DNA of 20,299 bases from Dichotomicrobium sp046543175 (GTDB taxonomy: Bacteria > Pseudomonadota > Alphaproteobacteria > Rhizobiales > Rhodomicrobiaceae): positions 1 to 20,299 of the forward strand of contig JBKGZY010000023.1 of assembly GCA_046543175.1 (NCBI GenBank), read 5' to 3'. The translations under genes were made by a program, and so were the position numbers. A model generated the notes under the pieces. That model did no database searches and was not told the DNA's origin. It saw only the letters and a program-made list of their open reading frames with translations. How positions within the stretch are numbered: position 1 is the stretch's first letter; each line of letters starts with the position of its first letter. Below, in pieces: positions 6,127 to 13,513 of this stretch.

Positions 6127-8622
6127 CTACAGTCCCAAGGCACCTGTGGCGAGCCCGTAGCTTTGGGCGCTGTCCTGGACGGCAGCGCGTAGCGTTGCGC
6201 TTCGTTCGAGCAGGCGGCGAAAGCGGAGTTCATCGAGCACGAGCAGGGTGGAATGGCTGATGGCCGTAACCTGAGTCCGGCGTGTCTGATGGCTCAGCAG
6301 CGAAAGCTGGCCGAACATTTCGCCCCTGCCCAGTTTGTGCTCCTGACCCGCGGATTCTGCCTTGACCGCACCCGAGGCGATGAAGCACACCTCCCGCGGG
6401 ATCTCGTCCTTGCGCACCAGCACCTCGCCCGGCTGGACATAGCGCGCCTTCAGCGTGCGGGCCAGCCGGGCGAGGCTGTCATCATCCAGATCGGCAAAGA
6501 AGGGGAACCGGCGCACCAGTTCCGTTTTCTGGACGGCCAGATCAAGGGCCGGACGCGCTTCGGCCTGTCTGCGTTTCTCGCCCAGATCCTGCTTGAGCGT
6601 GGTGTAGAGTTCGCGCCCGATCAGCCCGTCCTGATACAGTATGTGGTATTGGCGCTCCTCCAGCCGCAAGGAGGTGCGGCGGAGGAAACGACGTTCGATT
6701 TCCTCGGCATAGCCCGGGTATTGCAGGCGCAGGCCATCGAGGGCGGATTGCGTCTCTTCCTCGCGCCGTTTGAGCAATTCGTGCAACAGATCGGCCACCC
6801 GGCGGCCATGGATTCGGCGGATCTTGCCGTCGATATAACCGTGCAGGTCGCGCAGGATCAGCCGCTGGTTGAGCAGGATCTCGAAGCGGTCGGCCGTCAT
6901 CCGCGCCAGCAAGCCGGACAGTCGCATGCGATTGTGCAGGAAAACGGCGAAGCGATAACTTCGCCCGCGGGCGAGGCTCAGCCGTCCCGCCGCCCGGTAC
7001 TCCTCCCGCCCGCCTGAGCGGGTGCGTTCGATCAGGCGATCGGCATCCGACAGCATCTGTTCGGCGAGGCGCGCGGAAATCAGCTGTTCGCGGAAGGCTT
7101 CCAGGATCATGTCGCGCTCGCGCCCCGCCAGGGCCACCAGCCCCAACGTGACGCGGTCGCGGTCGGGGATCTCGTCGGCGGCCTCAGCCTTTTCCATGGC
7201 GCTGTCCAGCCGCTCGGCAAAGCGCTTGGCCTCTGAGCGTACGATCTCGCGCGACAGTTCGTGGCGTTTGGCGGTGTTCGACACGTCCTCGCGCACGTTT
7301 TCCAGCGCGACGGCGATCACCTGGTTGGAGAGCGCGCGGTCCAGCCGCGACAACTTGTCGAGGCCCAGAAGCGAGATCACCCAGCGCAGCGTCGTTCCCT
7401 GCACCAGCAGCGTGAACAGGGTGAAGCCTGTCGCGAGGATGCCCACCTCGCGCTTGATGTCGGGGGGCACGCGCAGGTTTTCGGTTACCGCAAGCGCCAG
7501 CGCCAGCGTGATCGCGCCACGCAAACCGCCCCACAGGATCGCCACACGATAGGCCATGTCCACGCGCGGTGAGAGCTTCACCGCGCTGAGCGCCGGCAGC
7601 ACGAGATAAAGCACGAACAACCGCGCGGCGATGGCGGCGGCGATAACCACGCCGACAAGTTCCAGATCGCGCCATTGCACATCGCCCAGCAGGCGCGGCA
7701 CGAGAAACGCGGCCAGAAGGAAGATCAGCGCCCCGGCCCAGTGCGCCAGCACCTCCCAGACTTCGCGCAGGTTTGTCCAGTGACCCGGCGCGAGGCGGCC
7801 CGGCCCCAGATAGTTCAGCGTCATGCCCGCCATCACCACGGCGATGACGCCGGAGACGCCCAGCAACTGATCGGCGACCAGATAGGTCAGGTAGGGCAGT
7901 GCCACGCTGAGCGAAATCTGCGCCAGAGGAAAGCGCCCCAGCAGGGCGAGGACCGCGATGCAGATCCGCGCGAACACCCAGCCGGTCCCGATCCCGCCCA
8001 GGATCAGCACTGGAAACCCGACCAGAGCGTCGTACAGTGTCGGGTTTGGAACCCCCAGCATGACAAATGTCAGAAAAAAGCTGAACAGCGCGATGGCGGC
8101 GGCGTCATTCAGCAGGCTCTCGCCCTCGACGATCCGCGTCAGCCGCTGCGGCGCGGCGATGTTGCGAAAGATCGAGACAACGGCCGAGGGGTCGGTCGTG
8201 GCGACGATGGCACCCAGCATCAGGCAGGCCATCAGCGGCAGCGTGGTGAAGGGCGTCAGCGCGAAGCCGATGGCGAAGGTCGCCACAACCACCGCCAGCA
8301 CCGCCATGACGAGGATCGGCACCCAGTCATCGGCCATCCGGCGCAGGTTCAGCCCCAACGAGACCTGAAACAAGAGAGTGGGCAGAAGGACATAGAGAAA
8401 GACGCTGGCCCGGATGTTGAACTCGAACATCTCGATCGCCAGCGGCAGGCCCAGCAATTCGCGCCCGTTCTGGACCAGGAAGACCGCCGTGGTGCCGATA
8501 AGGGTGCCAATGATGGCCAGCACCACGGTGTAGGGAAGCCGCGTCCGGTCGGCCAAGGGCTCGCTCAGGGAAATGACGATGAACAGCGCGGCAACGATAC
8601 CGACGAGCGAGATGACATCCAT
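6127..8622 (-). CDS. CPA1-family Na+/H+ antiporter with C-terminal cyclic-nucleotide-binding-like domain
   Basis: An 831-residue inner-membrane exchanger. Residues about 1-420 form the multi-helix CPA1/NhaP transporter core, with the family motifs ATTDPSA (141-147; D144), GESLLNDA (167-174; N172, D173) and WGGLRGAITLALAL (R368). These include the conserved acidic ion-binding residues. A long charged, helical cytoplasmic segment (about 425-700) follows, then a cNMP-type domain (about 704-815) with the phosphate-cassette-like sequence GEMFGQLSLLSHQTRRTQVTA. The Glu that contacts the ribose in true cAMP binders is Gln772 here, though Arg781/782 remain, so nucleotide binding is doubtful. The domain order resembles plant SOS1-type exchangers. 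The ATG at 8622 has no strong Shine-Dalgarno and no alternative upstream start exists in frame. Na+/H+ versus K+/H+ preference cannot be told. Confidence 0.95.
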   Translation of the reverse strand: MDVISLVGIVAALFIVISLSEPLADRTRLPYTVVLAIIGTLIGTTAVFLVQNGRELLGLPLAIEMFEFNIRASVFLYVLLPTLLFQVSLGLNLRRMADDWVPILVMAVLAVVVATFAIGFALTPFTTLPLMACLMLGAIVATTDPSAVVSIFRNIAAPQRLTRIVEGESLLNDAAAIALFSFFLTFVMLGVPNPTLYDALVGFPVLILGGIGTGWVFARICIAVLALLGRFPLAQISLSVALPYLTYLVADQLLGVSGVIAVVMAGMTLNYLGPGRLAPGHWTNLREVWEVLAHWAGALIFLLAAFLVPRLLGDVQWRDLELVGVVIAAAIAARLFVLYLVLPALSAVKLSPRVDMAYRVAILWGGLRGAITLALALAVTENLRVPPDIKREVGILATGFTLFTLLVQGTTLRWVISLLGLDKLSRLDRALSNQVIAVALENVREDVSNTAKRHELSREIVRSEAKRFAERLDSAMEKAEAADEIPDRDRVTLGLVALAGRERDMILEAFREQLISARLAEQMLSDADRLIERTRSGGREEYRAAGRLSLARGRSYRFAVFLHNRMRLSGLLARMTADRFEILLNQRLILRDLHGYIDGKIRRIHGRRVADLLHELLKRREEETQSALDGLRLQYPGYAEEIERRFLRRTSLRLEERQYHILYQDGLIGRELYTTLKQDLGEKRRQAEARPALDLAVQKTELVRRFPFFADLDDDSLARLARTLKARYVQPGEVLVRKDEIPREVCFIASGAVKAESAGQEHKLGRGEMFGQLSLLSHQTRRTQVTAISHSTLLVLDELRFRRLLERSATLRAAVQDSAQSYGLATGALGL

Positions 8623-8695
8623 GACATGGCCGATGGCCGCGTGCGCGACTTTGACGGAAGAACGGTCGGAGCCCCTTAATTATCATGCGACTTTT

Positions 8696-8987
8696 CTAAC
8701 CGATCTTCAATCCGCGCCGTCTTGCCGCATTTCCTTCCAAAGCGCTGATTTGACGGATCAAACCGGTGGCTTCCCCGACATCGATCTGGCAGGCGATGCC
8801 GGCGCCGTGTTCGTCCTCGACACGGCCCACGCGCGCGATCTCGCGCAGCATTATCGGCGCCACGCTTTCGCAGATCAGCCGGAAAGCCAAGTTGCGATGC
8901 GAGGTGAGACCTCGCCCCCCTGAAACGGGCGGTGAACAGGGTGAGGATCAGCAGAATCGGCGCCGGATCGAGCCCTGTCCGGATCGC
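8696..8987 (-). pseudogene. probable decayed small gene with a frameshift at a G6 tract
   Basis: The 446-bp gap between the antiporter and the next gene holds two coding-like stretches on the minus strand. The first (8987 to about 8921) encodes a hydrophobic segment (PAPILLILTLFTARF) and the second (about 8914 to 8696) a charged tail containing FRLICESVAPIMLREIARVG. Both have high GC3. They are in different frames, and removing one G from the G6 run (plus-strand C6 at 8915-8920) joins them into one open frame of about 96 codons. The upstream part starts right after a TAG at 8990-8988 and has no ATG, GTG or TTG start, while a TTG at 8890 could start only the tail. I do not recognise the family. 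It may be a gene remnant, a sequencing indel or a frameshifted gene. Confidence 0.4.
8899..8915. repeat. 7-bp perfect inverted repeat
   Basis: GCGAGGT (8899-8905) and ACCTCGC (8909-8915) pair around a GAG loop, directly beside the C6/G6 tract at 8915-8920. A hairpin next to a homopolymer run could promote slippage. Function is otherwise unknown. Confidence 0.4.
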
Positions 8988-9068
8988 CTATCGCAGCCAT
9001 TGGCTGGGCTGCGGCGCAGTCAACTTGCCGGCGCCGGCCCCCGCGAATCCGACCGCGCCGGCCGCCGG

Positions 9069-10250
9069 TCAGTGGCGGAGTTCGCGGTCGTAGCTGCGCC
9101 AGATGATAAGCTGGAGGAACGCCGTGAGCAGGATCGCGCCGAGAAAGCCGAGGCTCAGCGAATCCGCGCCCGAACCTGCCATTCGCTCGAAATAGCCGAG
9201 AAGCTCCTCGTAACGCAGGAAGGCGACGGCACTGATTATGACGCCACCGATCTTGCCGACCAGTTCGACATCCTCGCGATAGCGGCGGAGGAAGAAGAAC
9301 AGCAGCATCAGCCCCCACAGACCGAACAGCAGGCTGAAGCCTGGCGCCAGCGTGACGAACAAGCTGCGGCTGGAGCCGCCGAATATCGCGCCCGAGGACT
9401 GGATATAGGCGTGGTTCGACAGCGGCCAGAACAGCATCGCGAACGCCCCGACAAGCACGCCGCGCTCCAGCCTATTGAGAGACTTGCCATAATATTCATC
9501 GAGCGAGCGCCGGCGGATGACGAGCATCAGCCCGATCACGAACAGAACCAGCAGAAAGAAGATGATGAAGGGCAGAACCCACTCATGCACCATGCCGGTG
9601 ATAGCGCGATTTTCCACCGGCTGGTGCAGCGTGCGCATGTATTCGCGGAAATCCGCCTGCGCGCCGCAGCACTCCGCGCCGGTCGCCATCCGGCCGGTGG
9701 CGAAGCAATACCTGACCTCGTTGAAACTCTCCGGTATCGGCAGGAAGGGATCGTGCTCCACGGCGCAGTCCCTCGTGAACGGCGCAAGTCCCACGCGGTT
9801 CCGGCTGGCCTCGCGCACCAGCGAGACGGCTTCCATGACCGGCAGGCGCGCGCAGCTCTGCTGGTTCTCGACGCAGCCTGGCGGCTCGCCGCGATCCGCC
9901 TCGATGACCTCCGGCTTGATCTGCCAGATGGCCGGCACGCCGGTGAGCAGCGGCTGCGCGATGGCGAACGAGGCGACCGCCAGGACGATGCCTCCCATCA
10001 CGATGCGGGCGCGACCCATCGGAATATGGTTCCAGTACATGTCGAGGAACACGCAGGCGGGAAAATAGAATGCACACAGCGCGAGAATACCGAATGTCGG
10101 GAAAAACAGGAAAAGCTGGCTGTAGATCGCGGCGAGGGATTGCCAGTTGCTCCCCTGGAACTCGTATACGAGCGCGGCGAAGATGAGCAGGAACGACGCG
10201 CCGAGAACCGCGAAGATGACGAACACGCTTGCACGAAGATCTGGTGACAT
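9069..10250 (-). CDS. multi-pass membrane protein of unknown function with a cysteine-rich loop
   Basis: A 393-residue protein whose family I do not recognise. Hydrophobic helices are visible at about 7-29, 42-68, 81-103, 222-245, 264-280, 296-321, 332-346 and 365-384. Between the third and fourth lies a loop of about 115 residues (105-220) with six cysteines (126, 133, 162, 182, 194, 195). If the loop is periplasmic, an even number fits disulfide bonding. The ATG at 10250 is preceded by GGGGAAG at a good distance. The gene diverges from the serine hydrolase at 10527, with 276 bp between the two starts. Codon use matches the neighbours, so recent acquisition is not indicated. The protein is real by composition and start signal; its role is unknown. 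Confidence 0.85.
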   Translation of the reverse strand: MSPDLRASVFVIFAVLGASFLLIFAALVYEFQGSNWQSLAAIYSQLFLFFPTFGILALCAFYFPACVFLDMYWNHIPMGRARIVMGGIVLAVASFAIAQPLLTGVPAIWQIKPEVIEADRGEPPGCVENQQSCARLPVMEAVSLVREASRNRVGLAPFTRDCAVEHDPFLPIPESFNEVRYCFATGRMATGAECCGAQADFREYMRTLHQPVENRAITGMVHEWVLPFIIFFLLVLFVIGLMLVIRRRSLDEYYGKSLNRLERGVLVGAFAMLFWPLSNHAYIQSSGAIFGGSSRSLFVTLAPGFSLLFGLWGLMLLFFFLRRYREDVELVGKIGGVIISAVAFLRYEELLGYFERMAGSGADSLSLGFLGAILLTAFLQLIIWRSYDRELRH

Positions 10251-10526
10251 GCCGGTAACTTCCCCCGCCGAGCCGGAAGGCCGCCTGCGACACGGCGCAA
10301 CTCCCTCAAATCGCCCATACCCTATGCGAAGCGCAAATGCGCGGCCAGCCGATTTTCCTAACGATGCCTTAATGCGGCGTCCGGCCGTGACAATTCGGTC
10401 AGCCGCAAGCGCAACTTGGCCATGCGCGGGAAATTACCGCTTTCCGGGCTTGGCGGCCGCAGCGACAGGGAATAGGTCTTTGTCTTGAGGTCGACGAACT
10501 GCGCCGGGACATATCGGGGGTGGCGA

Positions 10527-11909
10527 GTGAGAAGGATCCTTTTGATTGGCGTGGCCGTCCTGCTGCTCGCGGCGGCCGCATTCGGCGGCTACCGGCTTCA
10601 GCAGGTGCTGATGGTGGGCGCGGGCTATTACGCCAAGATGGTCTGCTCGGGCGTGTTCGTGTCCGGCCGCCCTGCAGACGATGTGATCGCCGAGGATGTG
10701 CTGGCGGACCAGACCTCGGCGCTGGAGCTTTATTCGACCGAAGTGGACCGGGACCACGGGACCGTAGATGTCTGGGTGCCGTCCGGCTTTGCATGGCAGC
10801 AGGCGATTTATGACGAAGGTTACGGATGTCATCTCGCGCTGGATGCCGGCGATGCGCAGCCGCCGCCGGACCCGACCCCCATTGCCGAGCCGCCGGACGA
10901 CGCCCCGTGGCCGGAGGGGCAGCGCGTCGCGGATGATGCGCTTCCCGCAGCGGCGCGCGAGCGGCTGGCCGCCGTCCTCGACAACGCCTTCGCCGAAACC
11001 GACCCCGAAAGGCCCAAGCGCACGCGCGCCGTGCTCGTGGCACACCGCGGCCGTCTCGTGGCGGAACGCTATGCCGAAGGCTTCGACGCGCAAACGCCGC
11101 AACTCGGCTGGTCGATGGCCAAGAGCGTGACGAACGCGCTCGCCGGGGTGCTCGAATTTCGCGAGCAAATCGCGGTCGAACGACCCGCTGGCATCGATCT
11201 GTGGGAAGGAGTCGATGATCCGCGCCGCGAGATCACGCTCGACAACCTCCTGCGCATGAGCAGCGGGCTGAGTTTCGACGAAACCTACAGCGGACTGCTC
11301 AGCGATGTCCGCGTCATGCTGTTCCTGCGCGGCGACAAGGCCGCTTTCGCCGCCGACAAGCCGCTGGAATGCCCGCCCGGCGCTTGCTGGCACTATTCCA
11401 GCGGCAGTTCCAACATCGTCTCCCGCATCCTCCAGGACCGGGCCGACGACGACACGGCCGCGCTGGCCCGCGACCTGCTGTTCGCCCCGCTGGGCATGCA
11501 CACCGCGGTCTTTGAACCGGACGCATCCGGCACGCTGGTCGGCTCGTCCTATGTCCACGCCTCCGCGCGCGATTGGGCCCGGCTCGGGCTTGTCTACATG
11601 CGCGGCGGCCAATGGGATGGCCGCACCATATTCACGCAGGATTGGCTGGACTACACGCTGGAGCCGTCGCCGAAAAGCGGTGGAGACTTCGGCGCGCATG
11701 TCTGGCTGCGCCCGCCGGACTGGAACGATGCCGAGGACGCAGGCGCCATTCCCGAAGACGATTTCTATTTCCTCGGGCATGACGGGCAGATGGTCGCCGT
11801 AATCCCTTCGCGTGAAACGGTCATTGTGCGGCTCGGGCTGACCCGCCGTCGCGGCCCCTTCGACCACGCGCGGCTGGTGCGCAGCGTCCTCGACGCGCTG
11901 CCCGAATAA
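10527..11909 (+). CDS. membrane-anchored beta-lactamase-fold serine hydrolase
   Basis: A 460-residue class C beta-lactamase / family VIII esterase-type hydrolase. An N-terminal hydrophobic segment (about 3-20) is a signal anchor or signal peptide, placing the enzyme in the periplasm. The catalytic SxxK motif is S196-M-A-K199 within GWSMAKS. The Tyr motif is Y290-S-S, in which the Asn of YxN is replaced. The third motif is H418-D-G in FLGHDGQM, replacing KTG. These substitutions point to an esterase, amidase or 6-aminohexanoate-dimer-hydrolase-like enzyme, not an efficient beta-lactamase. The GTG at 10527 was chosen because GGGGG lies six bases upstream and the signal segment follows at once; an in-frame TTG at 10485 lacks a ribosome site. 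Substrate is unknown. Confidence 0.9.
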   Translation: MRRILLIGVAVLLLAAAAFGGYRLQQVLMVGAGYYAKMVCSGVFVSGRPADDVIAEDVLADQTSALELYSTEVDRDHGTVDVWVPSGFAWQQAIYDEGYGCHLALDAGDAQPPPDPTPIAEPPDDAPWPEGQRVADDALPAAARERLAAVLDNAFAETDPERPKRTRAVLVAHRGRLVAERYAEGFDAQTPQLGWSMAKSVTNALAGVLEFREQIAVERPAGIDLWEGVDDPRREITLDNLLRMSSGLSFDETYSGLLSDVRVMLFLRGDKAAFAADKPLECPPGACWHYSSGSSNIVSRILQDRADDDTAALARDLLFAPLGMHTAVFEPDASGTLVGSSYVHASARDWARLGLVYMRGGQWDGRTIFTQDWLDYTLEPSPKSGGDFGAHVWLRPPDWNDAEDAGAIPEDDFYFLGHDGQMVAVIPSRETVIVRLGLTRRRGPFDHARLVRSVLDALPE

Positions 11910-11973
11910 GCGGACTTAGGGTCCTTTCCACCCTGATTCCGGATTGCGGTTCGCGCGTGGGCGGGCAATCGCC

Positions 11974-11979
11974 TATATT
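11974..11979 (+). promoter_or_regulatory. candidate -10 element for the secreted coiled-coil gene
   Basis: TATATT lies 40 bp before the start codon at 12019 in an otherwise GC-rich gap. No good -35 is found at 16-18 bp, so this is a weak call. Confidence 0.25.
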
Positions 11980-12018
11980 AACGATTATGGAAGGCGCAAC
12001 CGCGCGGGAGGGGGCATC

Positions 12019-13257
12019 ATGACCCGGTCCCATTGTTCGACAACGGCATTTGTCGTGACGCTGGCCATCGGCTTGACCGGCGCGCCTTACGTATTGGCCG
12101 ATGAGGCCGCGCCTCCGGAAAAGAAGGAAACCGAGCAGCGCGACCCGCGCGCCGATGACGAGGCCTATCAGCGCTCGCAGCGGCTGTTGAAGGCCATCGA
12201 CGAGATCCTCGCCGACGCCGCGCAAGAGCGCGCCCGGACGCGCGATCTGCCCAGCCAGGAAAATTTCATCCTGCCGCCGCTGTGGAGCGACACCCGCGAG
12301 GACAACGAGGAACGGGTGCGTGCCCTGCTGGATTCCGCGCTGGAAGTCGTCACTGACGCGCCGGTCGTCCAGATGCAGGAGACCATCGCGGAAAGGCGCC
12401 ACGCCATCGACCGTATGCGCGACCGGATCACCGAGTTGAAACAGGAGCGGCTGTCCGCGCCGGATGACGGCGTTCTGCCCGGCGTGCTCACCGACACGAA
12501 AGGCTCCATCGACGAGGCGGTGGCCGAACTCGAGCGCCGGATCGCGGAGAACCGCGACGAGATCGTCCGGAAGAAGATGGAGATTCAGACGGCGCTGGCC
12601 GATGCCGGCGTGAAGATCGCGCCCGATCAACTCGATCTGCTGCTCGACAGCGTTCTCGGCGGCGACCTGATCCGGCTGGTCGCGGCGTTCGAGGCGGCGA
12701 GCGGTATCGACCGGCGGCTGGGCGAACTGCTGGACGCGTCGAAGGACAACCCCAAGGCGGCGCGGCGCTACTTCGCCATGCATGCCTCGCTGTTCGCCAT
12801 GCTGCTGCACGCCCAGGACACGCTGATCGAGAAGATCGATACCGGATACATGGTCAAGCTTCAGGCGATCCTCACCGATATCCGCCAGACGCGCCAGGAG
12901 ACCTATCGCCTGCTGGCGGGCGAGAACCGGCCGGACCAGCGGCGCGCGCTCGACGCGAACCTGGAAGCACAGAACTTCGCCGAAAAAGCCGCCGACGTGT
13001 ACAAGGACTACCTCGAAACCCAGCGCGAGCAACTCGTGCAGGCGCGCAAGCGCACGATCCGCGACCTGCGCATCGCCGACAACACCTACCGGACTGTGGA
13101 GGCCAGTTTCCAGCTTCGCGCGCTGATGCAGAACTCGCGCGAGACCTTCCGCGCCATCCAGCGGCTGGAGGCGCCGGGCTTCGAGCGCATCTTCCGCAAC
13201 GAGACGCTGCGCAAGGAATTCGAGCAACTCACGCGCGAGCTTGCGCCGAGTTCCTGA
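12019..13257 (+). CDS. secreted (periplasmic) coiled-coil protein of unknown function
   Basis: A 412-residue protein with a clear Sec signal peptide: a short basic start, a hydrophobic core (about 9-22) and likely cleavage after VLA (residue 27). The mature protein is highly charged and almost all helical, with coiled-coil-prone segments at about 119-150, 163-194 and 314-355. The central part, around GGDLIRLVAAFEAASGIDRR and the C-terminal LEAPGFERIFRNETLRKEFE, looks like a conserved domain and not simple filler, but I cannot name the family. The mature part appears to have no cysteine. The ATG at 12019 follows GGGAGGGGG; an in-frame upstream codon at 11944 would bury the signal peptide. It lies 109 bp after the serine hydrolase on the same strand and may be co-transcribed or have its own promoter. 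Confidence 0.9.
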   Translation: MTRSHCSTTAFVVTLAIGLTGAPYVLADEAAPPEKKETEQRDPRADDEAYQRSQRLLKAIDEILADAAQERARTRDLPSQENFILPPLWSDTREDNEERVRALLDSALEVVTDAPVVQMQETIAERRHAIDRMRDRITELKQERLSAPDDGVLPGVLTDTKGSIDEAVAELERRIAENRDEIVRKKMEIQTALADAGVKIAPDQLDLLLDSVLGGDLIRLVAAFEAASGIDRRLGELLDASKDNPKAARRYFAMHASLFAMLLHAQDTLIEKIDTGYMVKLQAILTDIRQTRQETYRLLAGENRPDQRRALDANLEAQNFAEKAADVYKDYLETQREQLVQARKRTIRDLRIADNTYRTVEASFQLRALMQNSRETFRAIQRLEAPGFERIFRNETLRKEFEQLTRELAPSS

Positions 13258-13300
13258 CGCGCATCGCGATCGGCCGGAACCACGAAATGCCCATGCTTGT

Positions 13301-13479
13301 CCCTCCGTCATTCCGTGCGCGGCGCGGCATGCAATCGAAGATGTCGTTTACGTCAAATGACGCGGCGCAGCCCCGGGACCCGACGCAGCGCCGACAAACC
13401 CAAGAGATCCCGGGTCAGCAGCGCATCACTGCGTGCTGCGCCGCTGACCCGGGAAGACACCTTCCGGGTGGCAATGACG
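13301..13479. repeat. intergenic palindromic repeat region between convergent genes
   Basis: This stretch between the coiled-coil gene and mgtE contains a strong inverted repeat: TCCCGGGTCAGC (13408-13419) and GCTGACCCGGGA (13443-13454), 12 bp perfect, around 23 nt. Outer GTCATT (13307-13312) and AATGAC (13356-13361 and 13473-13478) suggest element boundaries, and CCCCGGGACCCGACGCAGCG near 13371 looks like a reversed copy of the same unit. A related palindrome sits at 20241-20287. No coding potential is seen. It may serve as a bidirectional transcription barrier. Confidence 0.6.
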
Positions 13480-13513
13480 AAACTGAAGCGGTTCGATCTG
13501 ATCGGAACGCGGT

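Noticed and set aside
8766..10247. A 493-codon plus-strand open frame
   Set aside because: It is antisense to the membrane protein at 9069-10250. Its translation is rich in Arg, Gln, Glu and His with no hydrophobic or domain pattern, as expected for a shadow frame in high-GC DNA.
11821..13311. A 496-codon minus-strand open frame
   Set aside because: It is antisense to the secreted coiled-coil gene, which has a signal peptide and a strong ribosome site. The reverse frame has neither and crosses gene boundaries.
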